Positions 10,901 to 20,037 of a stretch of DNA of 37,907 nucleotides are shown piece after piece. The translations under genes and the position numbers were made by a program. The notes beneath the pieces were generated by a model. The model was not told where the DNA came from. It was given only the letters and a program-made list of their open reading frames with translations, and ran no database searches. The stretch is from Zoogloea sp. (GTDB lineage: Bacteria > Pseudomonadota > Gammaproteobacteria > Burkholderiales > Rhodocyclaceae), in the NCBI GenBank assembly GCA_009026175.1, contig WBTZ01000037.1:1-37907 (forward strand). The letters run 5' to 3'. How positions within the stretch are numbered: position 1 is the stretch's first letter; the number at the start of each line of letters is the position of its first letter.

Positions 10901-10912
10901 ACCCAGCTGGGT
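10901..10912. promoter_or_regulatory. Perfect 12-bp palindrome, candidate operator in divergent region
   Basis: ACCCAGCTGGGT is self-complementary over 12 bp and sits 54 bp upstream of the LuxR-type gene start, in the region shared with the divergent lipoprotein gene. LuxR-type proteins bind dyad sites with outer ACC/GGT ends, so this is a plausible autoregulatory operator. No second copy was seen. Confidence 0.35.
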
Positions 10913-10934
10913 CATACCTCCATGACCTCACCAT

Positions 10935-10971
10935 TTCTGGTGACGACAACGATGTCATCGTACTTCCAGAA
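10935..10971. promoter_or_regulatory. Nested inverted repeats upstream of the exported-protein cluster
   Basis: TTCTGG (10935-10940) and CCAGAA (10966-10971) flank a perfect CGATG-T-CATCG palindrome (10950-10960). The two dyads have almost the same centre. The set lies 58-94 bp upstream of the lipoprotein ATG, a normal place for an activator or repressor site. Function is inferred from position only. Confidence 0.3.
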
Positions 10972-11028
10972 TCCCTTCACCCACCTTGCATTCAACAACA
11001 AGCCACACATTGCCCCAGGGAGACCCAC

Positions 11029-12666
11029 ATGAAACCCGTACGCCCCCACCTGCCCCACGCCCTCCTCATCGGCTCCGCACTCAGTCTCGCCCTCGCCGCC
11101 TGCGGCGGAGGTGGTGGCGGGAGTGGTAACAGCACGACAAGCACACCGCTGGTCCTCAGCGGGAACGCCAGCAATGGCGCGGCCCTTTCCGGTGCAGCCG
11201 TGGACGCCAAGTGCGCCACCGGCAGCGGGTCTGCCACCACAGATGCCAGCGGGCACTACCGCATCAGCATCGACGGCGGCACCCTGCCCTGCGTGCTGCG
11301 CACCCCCAATGGCAGCACAGTCCTCCATTCGGTAGTTGAAGCAGGGGGCAGCCAGAGCCTCACAGCCAATCTCACGCCCCTTTCCGAGGCCCTGGTGGCC
11401 AGCCTGGCCAGCGCGCCACCCGCCGACCTGTACGCAAACTTCGATAGCACCGCCCAGGGCCGGATCAGCGCAGCCAGCATCGGCAACGCACGCGCCAACC
11501 TCACCGCGGCCCTGGCCGGCATCACAGACATCAGCCCCCTCGACCCGCTCAAGGACGACCTGAACGCCGCCCCCGCCACCACCAATGCCGCCCTGGGCAA
11601 GCTGGCCACAGCGCTCACCGACGCCCGCCTGTCCCAGGCCGACCTGGACGCCGCCCTGGCCGCGGCCGGTGGCGTCACCGCCCCGGTCAAGACTATCCTG
11701 CAGGCCGCTTCGGCCACCTGCAGCGGCCTGCGCACCGGCAGCTACCGGCTGATCGCCCCCTTCGTCGGCACCGGCGGCACCGAACGCATCACCATCGACG
11801 CAAAGAACCTCAGCGTAAGCTACGCGGACGCCAACACCGACACCCTGATCGACCAGGGCGGCTGCCAGTTTTCCACCCCCGACAACGATCAGTTCTACGT
11901 CTCGGCCTCGGGGGTCACCCTCCTCCGCTACTCGGCCGGCAGCGGAAAGACAGGTATCGCCCTGATCATCCCCGAACAGACACTCCCGCTCTTTGTCTTT
12001 GCTGGCACCTGGAACGAGATCGGCTTTGGTCGCGACTCCAGCAACACCCCCCTGGAAGGCTGGTCCGCCCAATCGATTCTCGACTCGGCCGGTAATTTCA
12101 CCGGCAACCTGGATTGTGGCAGTGAGCTCGGCGTCACCTGCACCAACGACACCCTGCCCACGCAGCTCAAGACGAACAACGACGGCGGCTTCGACACCAC
12201 CTATCAGGGCAGCGCCGTCCGCATGTTTGCCTTCCGCACCGCCAGTGGCGGCACGATGATGGTCACCACCTCACCGGACGGTTCCGCGCTCTCCATCCTG
12301 GCCAAAGTTGGCAGCCTGGCCCTTCCCGCGGTCGGCTCGGTGACCCGCTACTGGAACATGTCCTTCAACAGCACGGGCTATCAAGGCAATTTCATCAGCG
12401 AGACCACCACGGTCACCGCCAGCAACGCCGCGGCAAACACCTATACCCGCAGCCACGCCAGCGACGGCCACCAGGAAACCCTCACCATCAACCAGCCCAA
12501 GGACGGCATGCGCTACCGGCCCGCGGCGACCGCCACCAACGGCAGCGGCGGTACGGTCAATGTCTCGGCCGCAGTGCTGATGCGTGCAAGCGACACCGGG
12601 CTCAGCGTGGCCCGCAATGTCACCAGCGGCCAGAACTTCTTTGCAATGAGCATCGACCGGCCGTGA
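11029..12666 (+). CDS. Large lipoprotein of unknown function
   Basis: 545 residues with a type II signal peptide: a hydrophobic stretch LLIGSALSLALAAC with the lipobox cysteine at residue 25, followed by a six-glycine flexible linker. Residue +2 after Cys is Gly, not Asp, so outer-membrane sorting is expected by the E. coli rule. After the linker comes a carboxypeptidase-regulatory-like beta module (about 36-110: LSGNASNGAALSGAAVD, then SATTDASGHYRISID). Next is an Ala-rich helical segment (about 115-230), then a long beta-rich domain rich in Gly, Thr, Ser and Asn. ATG 11029 has AGGGAGA 6-7 bases upstream. It begins a run of three exported proteins and is divergent from the LuxR-type regulator. 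No enzymatic motif was seen; a surface or matrix-associated role is inference. Confidence 0.85.
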   Translation: MKPVRPHLPHALLIGSALSLALAACGGGGGGSGNSTTSTPLVLSGNASNGAALSGAAVDAKCATGSGSATTDASGHYRISIDGGTLPCVLRTPNGSTVLHSVVEAGGSQSLTANLTPLSEALVASLASAPPADLYANFDSTAQGRISAASIGNARANLTAALAGITDISPLDPLKDDLNAAPATTNAALGKLATALTDARLSQADLDAALAAAGGVTAPVKTILQAASATCSGLRTGSYRLIAPFVGTGGTERITIDAKNLSVSYADANTDTLIDQGGCQFSTPDNDQFYVSASGVTLLRYSAGSGKTGIALIIPEQTLPLFVFAGTWNEIGFGRDSSNTPLEGWSAQSILDSAGNFTGNLDCGSELGVTCTNDTLPTQLKTNNDGGFDTTYQGSAVRMFAFRTASGGTMMVTTSPDGSALSILAKVGSLALPAVGSVTRYWNMSFNSTGYQGNFISETTTVTASNAAANTYTRSHASDGHQETLTINQPKDGMRYRPAATATNGSGGTVNVSAAVLMRASDTGLSVARNVTSGQNFFAMSIDRP

Positions 12667-12718
12667 GCCGCCCAGCCGTCATCCCGCAGTGCGCCCTTAC
12701 TTTTAAGAGGCAATGACC

Positions 12719-13483
12719 ATGACCTTAAGCACCCTTGCCCGAGGCAGCACACTCGCCGTGCTCCTGAGCTGCGGCCCCAGCCTCAGCCAGGCGGCCACCC
12801 TGCTTCACTATTACGATTTCAATACCGACCTCAACCCCGGCGCCCCCCTTGTCGACCTGGCAGGCAGCGCCAACGGCACCCTCCAGGGCGGAGCCCAGAC
12901 CCAGAACGGCGTGCTCTCCCTGAATGGCCAGGATGCCTACGTGCAGTTTGCGGGCATGATCATCCCCGCCACCGGGAGCTACTCGGTCACCTTCAACCTC
13001 GCACGCAACAGCGAGCAGAGCGGCAGCTTTGTGGAATGGCTTTCCCAGGGCCAATCCGGCGGCCCTGGCTTCTACATCGGAACGAGCCCAAGCGGGGGGA
13101 TCCGTGTGGGAGACAACTGGACGCCAGGGGCCAGCCCAACACCCGCCGGTGTGCTCGCCCATTACGCTCTGGTCGTGGATGCCAGCAGCAATCTGAGCAC
13201 GCTGTACATCGACGGTATCAATGTGGCGAACGTGGCCATCGCGATCGGCACGGGGAGCGGTGGCAGCCCGACTCGGCTGGGCCGGCAATTCGATCCGGCA
13301 GACGAGTTCTTCAACGGGAGCATGGATGAATTGCGGATCTTCGATGGCGCCCTCGACGACAGCGCAGTCGCCGCACTGGCAAACCCGCCACCAACCAGGG
13401 TTCCGGAACCCGCTGGCCTGGCGCTCCTGAGCATCGCCCTCGCCACGATGCTGCCTCATCTGACCGCCCGCCGTCGAAACTAG
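12719..13483 (+). CDS. LamG-like PEP-CTERM sorting-domain protein
   Basis: About 254 residues. A signal peptide (STLAVLLSCGPSLSQA) is followed by a concanavalin/LamG-type fold: YYDFNTDLNPG at the start, SLNGQDAYVQF, LAHYALVVDASSNLSTLYIDG and SMDELRIFDGAL, the standard strand pattern for this family. The last 27 residues are a PEP-CTERM tail: VPEPA, a hydrophobic segment, then ARRRN. This marks the protein for cleavage by an exosortase and export with exopolysaccharide. ATG 12719 lies 8 bases after AAGAGG; ATG 12713, two codons earlier, is only 2 bases from it. It follows the lipoprotein by 52 bp and is probably co-transcribed. No exosortase or EPS genes are in the window. LamG suggests carbohydrate binding. 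Confidence 0.9.
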   Translation: MTLSTLARGSTLAVLLSCGPSLSQAATLLHYYDFNTDLNPGAPLVDLAGSANGTLQGGAQTQNGVLSLNGQDAYVQFAGMIIPATGSYSVTFNLARNSEQSGSFVEWLSQGQSGGPGFYIGTSPSGGIRVGDNWTPGASPTPAGVLAHYALVVDASSNLSTLYIDGINVANVAIAIGTGSGGSPTRLGRQFDPADEFFNGSMDELRIFDGALDDSAVAALANPPPTRVPEPAGLALLSIALATMLPHLTARRRN

Positions 13484-13532
13484 CCCTGCATCCAGTACGC
13501 CCTGCGCTCCGACTCGCACCGGAGCGCAAATC

Positions 13533-14258
13533 GTGCATCCCGACCAGCCCATCGCCACCATGCGCAAGACCAGCCTGCTCGCCCTGAGCGCCTTACCCCT
13601 CGCCTGCCTGGCCCAGAGCATCGAGCGCCCCTCGCCTCGCCCGGGGGACGAATGCAGCTATGACATTCTCGACAACCTGCGGAGCAAGGAGAAGATCGCC
13701 GAACGGCGCATCGTGGTGACATCGGTTGCGCCCGGACGCATCACGACGCGCGTGACACACCGGGTTCTGGTCACCCGCGACACCGGGGATCTGACGGATG
13801 GGCAGGTGGTGTACGACGACGACCTGAACGTTATCGAGCGGGACGGCATCAAATTCGCGCAGCCCTACCCGAGACGCATCTACCCTTTGCAACCCGGACT
13901 ACGCCGGGTGGGCCAGGAGATCAAACTTACCGGACAGACGGGCACATCAAGAACAGAGTCACTCGACGTCAGGGTCGGCGCCTGGGAGACGCGCGCCGTC
14001 CCGGCAGGCAGCTTCGACGTCCTGACCGTTCAATGGAAGGGCTGGTACAACGGGCGCTCCCCCCTTTATCGCTGGAGCGGCAGGATGCAGAGAGACATCA
14101 CCTTCTCACCCTTGACCTGGTGCGAGATATCAAGCACTGAGCAGGTCTATGCCCCAAACTCCAGTCCATGGACCCACCGCGACTTGGTGCTGACTGGATT
14201 GAAACAAAGCAAGGCCGAAGCCGCCCCACCCAACGAAGCGCCATCACCCAATCGGTGA
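13533..14258 (+). CDS. Exported protein of unknown function
   Basis: 241 residues from GTG 13533, which has GGAG 8 bases upstream. ATG 13560 (MRKTSLLALSALPLACLAQS) gives the cleaner signal peptide but has no ribosome site, so the start is open. After cleavage near ACLAQ the mature part is beta-rich with a Cys early (GDECSYDI) and another late (LTWCEISS). The pattern of repeated strands (RIVVTSVAPGRITTRVTHR, GSFDVLTVQWKGWYNG) is reminiscent of DUF3108-like periplasmic proteins, but I cannot assign a family. It lies 49 bp after the PEP-CTERM gene, probably in the same operon, and converges on the MFS gene with a 4-bp gap. Confidence 0.78.
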   Translation: MHPDQPIATMRKTSLLALSALPLACLAQSIERPSPRPGDECSYDILDNLRSKEKIAERRIVVTSVAPGRITTRVTHRVLVTRDTGDLTDGQVVYDDDLNVIERDGIKFAQPYPRRIYPLQPGLRRVGQEIKLTGQTGTSRTESLDVRVGAWETRAVPAGSFDVLTVQWKGWYNGRSPLYRWSGRMQRDITFSPLTWCEISSTEQVYAPNSSPWTHRDLVLTGLKQSKAEAAPPNEAPSPNR

Positions 14259-14262
14259 GTAC

Positions 14263-15489
14263 TCACCCCCGCCGCGGCGCCTCCTCCCGGATCGGCAGGC
14301 TGACCAGGCCGGCGACCGCGGCCAGCACGATGTCGGCGTACCACATCCAGTCGTAGTTGCCGAAGGCCACCAGGGCCAGCCCGCCCAGCCAGGCGCCGAA
14401 GAAGGCGCCGGTCTGGTGGGACAGCAAGGTCAGCCCGAACAGGGTGGCCAGGTAGCGCAGGCCGAACAGCTTGCCGACCAGGCCGGCGGTGGGCGGCACG
14501 GTGGCCAGCCAGGTGAGGCCCAGCCCGACGGCGAAGGCGTAGAAGGTCAGGTCGGTCTTGGGGGCCACCAGGTAGATGCCCACCAGCACCGCCCGCGATC
14601 CGTACATGATGGCCAATAGCCACTTCATGCGGTAATGCTGCCCCAGCGCGCCCACCCCGAGGCTGCCGGCGATGTTGGCGAGCCCGATCAGGCCGAGGGA
14701 CACCGCCGAGACGCTGGCCGGCAGTCCGCACAGGTCCACGGCTCCGGGCAGATGGGTGACCAGGAAGGCGATATGAAAGCCGCAGGTGAAGAAGCCTGCA
14801 TGCAGGCACCAGTAGCTGCGATCACGCAGGGCGATCCGCAACTGCGCCTTCAGCCCCATGTCCGCAGCCGCCGAGGGCGGATGCTCGACCTTGTGGCGCA
14901 GCGGCCAGGACAGCGGCAGCGTGGCCAGGGCGCAGGCTGCCAGGCCATACAGGGCCGTCACCCAGCCCAGGCTGCCGATCATGAACTGGGCCAGGGGGGC
15001 AAACAGAAACTGTCCGAAGGAGCCGCCTGCATTGAGGAAGCCGGAGGCGAAGGCCCGCTTCCGGGCCGGCACCCGCTGCGCCATGGCCCCCAGCAGGATC
15101 GAAAAGCTCCCCGCCCCGGCGCCCGCTGCGACGAGGAAGCCGAGGGTCAGGATGAGGCCGAACTGGCTGTCCACCAGCGGCGTCAGGACCAGGCCGAGCA
15201 CCAGCATGATGGCCCCGGTGAACAGGGACCCTGCCGGACCATAGCGGTCGGCCACGGCACCGAAGACCGGCTGGGCAGCGCCCCACACGAACTGCCCGAT
15301 GGCCATCGCCAGGCTGATGCTGGCAATGCCCAGCCCGGTCGCCGTGTTGAGGGGCGACAGGAACAGGCCGAGGGACTGACGGATCCCCATGGTGATCATC
15401 AGCACCGTGGAGGCGATGAGGACGAGGGGCCAGTAGGCGACCTGCGGGGCGTCCGCGCCAACTGCCGGCCGGGGCGGGTTCGGGCTCAT
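14263..15489 (-). CDS. MFS transporter
   Basis: 408 residues with about 12 hydrophobic segments and the usual central loop (about 195-220). The segment-2/3 loop carries a motif-A relative (GAVADRYGPAG near 78-88). The pattern (IRQSLGLFLSPLNTATGLG at segment 1-2, FASGFLNAGGSFGQFLFAPL in segment 5, SHQTGAFFGAWLGG near the C-terminus) fits the monocarboxylate/oxalate-formate-like branch of the major facilitator superfamily. The substrate cannot be read. The ATG at 15489 has no purine-rich ribosome site; instead a perfect TATCCAG-C-CTGGATA palindrome (15494-15508) occupies that region. It lies 72 bp downstream of the hybrid kinase gene on the same strand, so it may be its last operon member or have its own promoter. 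Confidence 0.9.
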   Translation of the reverse strand: MSPNPPRPAVGADAPQVAYWPLVLIASTVLMITMGIRQSLGLFLSPLNTATGLGIASISLAMAIGQFVWGAAQPVFGAVADRYGPAGSLFTGAIMLVLGLVLTPLVDSQFGLILTLGFLVAAGAGAGSFSILLGAMAQRVPARKRAFASGFLNAGGSFGQFLFAPLAQFMIGSLGWVTALYGLAACALATLPLSWPLRHKVEHPPSAAADMGLKAQLRIALRDRSYWCLHAGFFTCGFHIAFLVTHLPGAVDLCGLPASVSAVSLGLIGLANIAGSLGVGALGQHYRMKWLLAIMYGSRAVLVGIYLVAPKTDLTFYAFAVGLGLTWLATVPPTAGLVGKLFGLRYLATLFGLTLLSHQTGAFFGAWLGGLALVAFGNYDWMWYADIVLAAVAGLVSLPIREEAPRRG

Positions 15490-15493
15490 GGGC

Positions 15494-15508
15494 TATCCAG
15501 CCTGGATA
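15494..15508. promoter_or_regulatory. Perfect 7-1-7 palindrome over the MFS ribosome-binding region
   Basis: TATCCAG-C-CTGGATA is an exact dyad 5-19 bases upstream of the MFS start. It could be a repressor operator (TetR/MarR-like size) or an RNA hairpin hiding the ribosome site. The sequence is certain; the function is open. Confidence 0.45.
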
Positions 15509-15537
15509 CAGGCTTTGCTTGAGAAGCCCGGCAGGAT

Positions 15538-15557
15538 CCCCGGAACCGGCGCCGGGG
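15538..15557 (-). terminator. GC hairpin after the hybrid kinase stop
   Basis: CCCCGG/CCGGGG arms with an 8-nt loop lie 5 bases beyond the kinase stop codon (15562-15564). No T-run follows on the minus strand, so this is a weak terminator or intercistronic hairpin before the MFS gene. Confidence 0.35.
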
Positions 15558-15561
15558 TCAA

Positions 15562-18500
15562 TCAGGATTTGCAGGTACGCAGGGTTGCCAGGGCGGAGGG
15601 GAAATCATAGGCGCCCACCTCCCGCTCAAAACGGCTCCAGTCCGGCCCCAGGGCTGACTTGAGCAGGTCGGCGCTCTCGCGCACGGCCCGCACCACCGCC
15701 ACGTTGTCTTCCGCCAGCAAGGCCTCCAGGCGTTTCAGGCTGTCCGCCAGGAGCGCCGGGTCGGCGTCGGCGGCAGCGGCGCCCGTCGGCGCGGTGGCCG
15801 CAACGGGCTCCCGCGGGAGCGAATCGATGGCTGTCACGGCCGCGGCCTGGGCCTCCTCGAGGCGCTCGAGGAATGCCTCGACATCCTCCTGCCGCGCCCC
15901 CTCGCGGAGCGCCGCCTCAAGCCGGGTGGCCAACTCCTGCACCCCCGGGATGCCGATCATCCCCGACACCCCCTTGAGGGAATGAGCCTGCCTCTGCGCA
16001 TCGTCGGGCCGCCCCTCGGCGAGCGACATGCGGATCCGCTCCACGTCCCGCCCATGGCTGTCCGCGTACTTGTGCAGCAGGCGCAGGTAATTGGGGATCC
16101 GCCCCCGCAGGTTCTTGAGGCCATAGGCCACGTCCAGCCCGGGGACGCCATCCAGCATGCCGCGGATGTCCGTCGGTTCGTCCTCGGCGAGAGGGTTCAA
16201 GGCAAGCCCCGGCGGCAACCACTGGACCAGTTTCGCGTAGAGCATGGCCGGATCCACCGGCTTGGGCAGGTGATCGTTCATCCCGGCATCCAGGCAGCGC
16301 TGGCGGTCCTCGCCAAAGGCGTTGGCGGTCATCGCCAGGATGGGCACCTTGTCCAGGCCGGCCAGACGGATCGCCCGGGTGGCCTCGAGCCCGTCCATCA
16401 CCGGCATCTGGATGTCCATCAGGATCAGGGCGTAGTCACCGCCGATCGCCAGATCCACGGCCCGTGCGCCATCGGCGGCCAGTTCCACCTCGAGGCCGAC
16501 AGCCTCCAGCAGGGACATCGCCACCTCCTGGTTGATCGGGCTGTCCTCCACCAGCAGGACGCGGGTCCCCCGATGCTCGCGGGCCAGGGTGCGCTCGGCA
16601 GGCAACTCACCGGCGGAAGCCCGGCCGCCGGCAGCAGCGTCCGGCCCGGGCCCGGGCGCGACGCTCAATGCATCCTGGAGGCTGGACAGGGTCACCGGCC
16701 GCGCCAGGGTTTCGGGCCCGTGCCGCAGCGCGCCGGCGGACTCCACCTCCCGCCCCGCGCTGGTCTCGCCGAGGGTCAGCAGGATGCAGCGGGGGGGCGT
16801 GGTGAGGCCCTGGGCGGCAATCTGCGCCGCAGTCTCGTAACCGTCCTGGCCCGGCAGGTCTGCATCCAGCAGCACCACCTGGAAAGGGTCGGGCTCCTGG
16901 TCTGCAGCGGCCACCAGGGCCAGCGCTGCCGCCCCCGACTCGCAGGTGACGACCCGCGCACCGAGGGTCATCGCCATGGACGCCAGCACGGTTCTCGACT
17001 CCGGCAGGTCGTCCACCACCAGCACCCGCAGGGCCGGCACCGGAGAGGCCGCCGGCAGGCTGCGCGGCGAGCACCGGAAGGGCAGGCTGAGCCAGAAACA
17101 GCTGCCCCGCCCCAGTTCGCTGTCGACGCCGGCATGGCCTTTCATCATGCGCGCCAGATGTCCGGTGATCGCCAGGCCAAGCCCGGTTCCGCCGAAGCGC
17201 CGGGTGGTCGAGCCATCCGCCTGCTCGAAGGGCTGGAAGAGGCGGGCCTGCTGCTCTTCATCGATGCCGATGCCCGTGTCGCTGACCTCCAGGCGGACCC
17301 GGACCTCGCCATCCTCCTCGTGCTCAACCCGGCAACGCAGCAGGATCAGGCCCTGCTCGGTGAACTTGACCGCATTGCCCAGGTAATTGACCAGCATCTG
17401 GCCCAGCCGGATCGCATCGCCCTTCAGCAGGGTCGGCGCGCTGCCCATGTCGACCACCAGATCGAGCCCCTTCTGGTGGGCCTTGTCGGCCACCAGCGCG
17501 CAGGCCTTGCGCACCACCTCTTCCAGGTTGAACTCCGACTCCTCGAGCGACAGCTTGCCGGCTTCGATCTTGGACAGGTCCAGGATGTCGTTGATGATGG
17601 ACAGCAGGTGCTCGGCCGCGTCGCCGATCTTCTCCAGCCGGGCCTGCACATCGGCGCCCTGCAGGCTGCGCCGCAGCAGGTGGGTCAGGCCGATGATCGC
17701 GTTCATGGGCGTGCGGATCTCATGGCTCATGTTGGCCAGGAAAGCGCTCTTGGCCCGGTTGGCGCTGTCCGAGGCCTCGCGGGCCGACTCCAGCTCGGCC
17801 GTGCGCAGGGACAGGGCCCGGTTGGCCTCCTCCAGCTGCCCCGTCCTCTCGGCCACCAGCTGCTCCAGATGCTCCCGGTACTCCCTCAGCTCGGCATCGG
17901 CGGCCTTGCGCTCGGTGATGTCTTCCTGGATGCCGATGAAGTGGGAGACATGCCCGTCGGGCTGCACGACGGGAGAGATCCGGGCATATTCCACGCGGAT
18001 GTTTCCGTCCCGCCGGCGATTGATGAACTCGCCCTCCCAGGGCTGGCCCCGGGTCAGGGCTGCCCACAGGCTCCGGTAGGTCTCTGGTGGCGTCTTGCCA
18101 GACTTCAGGAAGCCGGTGCGGCGCCCGAGGATCTCCTCCAGGGGATAACCGGAACCTTTGACGAAGGCCTCATTGACGTACTCGATGGTGCCCTCCGGAT
18201 CGGTCACGATGACCGCCGACGGGCTCTGCTCCACGGCCAGCGACAGCTTCAGCAACTGCTCGGCCGACTGGCGCCGCTCGGTGATGTCACGCCACACCCC
18301 GGCCAGATAGCAGCGTCCGTGCAGTTCGATGGCGCGGTAACTCAGCTCCATGTCCCGGACGCTGCCGTCGGCGCAGCGATGGCGGTTCTCGAAGGTGATG
18401 GCGCGGGCCTCCGACACGATGCTGGCCAGCCGCGCGCGGACCGCTTCCGGGCTCAGGTCGGCCTGGATGTCCGTGACCCTGAGCGCGGCAAAGGCCTCGC

Positions 18501-20037
18501 GGGAATAGCCCAGCCGGCTGCAGGCCGCGTCATTGAACTCGACGAAGCGCAGGGTCTCCATGTCGAGCAGCACGATGCCATCGACCGCCTGATTGACGAT
18601 CGCACTGAAGATCTCCTCACGCTCCCGCAGGGCCTGTTCATCGCGGCGTTGCACCGTGATGTCACGGGAGATGCAGAACAGGCCGGCGACCTCGCCGCCC
18701 GGCCCTTTCAGGGGACCCCGGGTACACAGGAAGCTGCGCCCCTCGGCCGCCAGGCTGTCCTCCACGCGGGTGATGGCGCCGGCCCCCTGCATCACGGTCA
18801 GGTCCTCGCCGCGCCGGCGCTCCGCCTCGTCGGGCGCCAGCAGCATCGCGTCATCACGCCCGAGGATCTCTTCTCTGGGCTTGCCGATCAGCCGGGCCGC
18901 CTCGCCATTGACGAAGATGTAGCGCCCCTGACCATCCTTGGCGAAGATCGCGTCAGCAGACCCCTCGGTGATCGCATCCAGTAGTTGCAGCGTACGCAGG
19001 CGCTCGGCCTGGGACTCCTCCCGCTGCCGGGTCAGCCTGAGCTCCCGGCGCTGCTGCAGCAGCAGCGCGGCCACGGCGGTCGCGGCAAGGGCAGACCCGA
19101 CCGCCAGCAGGATCCACCACAACTGGTGGCTGGATGCCTCCCGGATCTCATCCTGGTCCATCTTGACCACCAGCAGCCAGTCGGTGCCGGGCACCCGCCG
19201 CCCCACACCAACGACCGGCACCCCGCGGTAATCGAGGGCCTCGATCACCCGGCCACGCGGATCGGCCTCGCTCAGGAGCTTCGCGCCCAGCAGATTGGCC
19301 TGGTCCGCCGGAATGCGCCGGGTGAGCGCCGGCGCGGCATCGTGACGGAGCGGGGTCAGGAACAGCAGATCCTGCCCATCCCGGCGCACCAGCAGGGTCT
19401 CGGCGCTGCGACTGGGCGCCGGCCAGCCCTGCAGGTAGGCATACAGGTACGCGTTGGGGTCCACCTGCAGGATGACCGCCAGCGGCACCCCGCCTTCCCG
19501 GACACTCAGGGGCGCGACGAAGTCCAGCATCGGCGGCGCGTCGGGTTGCTCGCCAAACCGGTAGAAATCACTCTCCACGACCGTCTGCTCACGTAAGGCC
19601 CGGGCCACCTGCCTGCCCAGCCTTGGGGACGCCTGCAGCAGTTCGGAGGTCGCAAGGACCACCTCGCCATGCTCGTCGAGCAAACCCAGACGCACATAAC
19701 CGTAGGCGCGCCGAACCGCCTCGAGGCGCTCCAGCAACTCGGTCTTGGCCTTGGGGTCGGCCTGGCGGGCCCACCGGTCATACAGGCGGGCAAGCCCGGG
19801 GTCGCCGGCCAGCGAGCGGGCGTCCGCACGTCTCTCTGCCAGCCATGCGGCGATCTGGCCGAGCTTGAGATCGGCAACCGCTTCCAGCCTGAGGGCTTCC
19901 TGTCCCGCCCGCTCCCGCATCGAGAGCACGGCACTGCCGTAGCCCACTACGATCACGGCCAGCGCGATCAGGTAGAAGGGCAGCACGCTGCCACGCCAGC
20001 CCCTTGCCGACCCCGACAAGAAGCCCGGCATCTTCAT
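15562..20037 (-). CDS. Hybrid sensor histidine kinase (Cache-like sensor, 3 PAS, HisKA-HATPase, 2 REC, Hpt)
   Basis: 1491-residue membrane-bound phosphorelay kinase. Order: TM1 (about 18-40), extracytoplasmic sensor (about 41-300), TM2 (about 305-329), three PAS domains (about 350-470, 475-597, 600-720), coiled coil, then HisKA with phospho-acceptor H772 ([11 protein letters not shown]). The HATPase follows (about 865-990) with its N box, DTGIGI and GGTGLGLAI. Then come REC1 (about 1000-1125, D1058), REC2 (about 1159-1275, D1208 in [11 protein letters not shown]) and Hpt (H1352 in AHSLKGVSG). REC1 has Arg where the conserved Lys of the KP motif is expected (LARPVTL near 1114), so it may be a pseudo-receiver. 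ATG 20037 overlaps the TGA of the HD-GYP gene by 4 nt and follows a GAGGTGGGGGA stretch. The open frame upstream to 20421 is an artefact of GC-rich sequence inside the HD-GYP gene. Confidence 0.95.
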   Translation of the reverse strand: MKMPGFLSGSARGWRGSVLPFYLIALAVIVVGYGSAVLSMRERAGQEALRLEAVADLKLGQIAAWLAERRADARSLAGDPGLARLYDRWARQADPKAKTELLERLEAVRRAYGYVRLGLLDEHGEVVLATSELLQASPRLGRQVARALREQTVVESDFYRFGEQPDAPPMLDFVAPLSVREGGVPLAVILQVDPNAYLYAYLQGWPAPSRSAETLLVRRDGQDLLFLTPLRHDAAPALTRRIPADQANLLGAKLLSEADPRGRVIEALDYRGVPVVGVGRRVPGTDWLLVVKMDQDEIREASSHQLWWILLAVGSALAATAVAALLLQQRRELRLTRQREESQAERLRTLQLLDAITEGSADAIFAKDGQGRYIFVNGEAARLIGKPREEILGRDDAMLLAPDEAERRRGEDLTVMQGAGAITRVEDSLAAEGRSFLCTRGPLKGPGGEVAGLFCISRDITVQRRDEQALREREEIFSAIVNQAVDGIVLLDMETLRFVEFNDAACSRLGYSREAFAALRVTDIQADLSPEAVRARLASIVSEARAITFENRHRCADGSVRDMELSYRAIELHGRCYLAGVWRDITERRQSAEQLLKLSLAVEQSPSAVIVTDPEGTIEYVNEAFVKGSGYPLEEILGRRTGFLKSGKTPPETYRSLWAALTRGQPWEGEFINRRRDGNIRVEYARISPVVQPDGHVSHFIGIQEDITERKAADAELREYREHLEQLVAERTGQLEEANRALSLRTAELESAREASDSANRAKSAFLANMSHEIRTPMNAIIGLTHLLRRSLQGADVQARLEKIGDAAEHLLSIINDILDLSKIEAGKLSLEESEFNLEEVVRKACALVADKAHQKGLDLVVDMGSAPTLLKGDAIRLGQMLVNYLGNAVKFTEQGLILLRCRVEHEEDGEVRVRLEVSDTGIGIDEEQQARLFQPFEQADGSTTRRFGGTGLGLAITGHLARMMKGHAGVDSELGRGSCFWLSLPFRCSPRSLPAASPVPALRVLVVDDLPESRTVLASMAMTLGARVVTCESGAAALALVAAADQEPDPFQVVLLDADLPGQDGYETAAQIAAQGLTTPPRCILLTLGETSAGREVESAGALRHGPETLARPVTLSSLQDALSVAPGPGPDAAAGGRASAGELPAERTLAREHRGTRVLLVEDSPINQEVAMSLLEAVGLEVELAADGARAVDLAIGGDYALILMDIQMPVMDGLEATRAIRLAGLDKVPILAMTANAFGEDRQRCLDAGMNDHLPKPVDPAMLYAKLVQWLPPGLALNPLAEDEPTDIRGMLDGVPGLDVAYGLKNLRGRIPNYLRLLHKYADSHGRDVERIRMSLAEGRPDDAQRQAHSLKGVSGMIGIPGVQELATRLEAALREGARQEDVEAFLERLEEAQAAAVTAIDSLPREPVAATAPTGAAAADADPALLADSLKRLEALLAEDNVAVVRAVRESADLLKSALGPDWSRFEREVGAYDFPSALATLRTCKS

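Noticed and set aside
15982-18984. 1000-codon plus-strand open frame inside the hybrid kinase region
   Set aside because: Antisense to verified PAS, HisKA, HATPase and REC domains; the translation is Gln/His/Gly/Leu-rich and repetitive.
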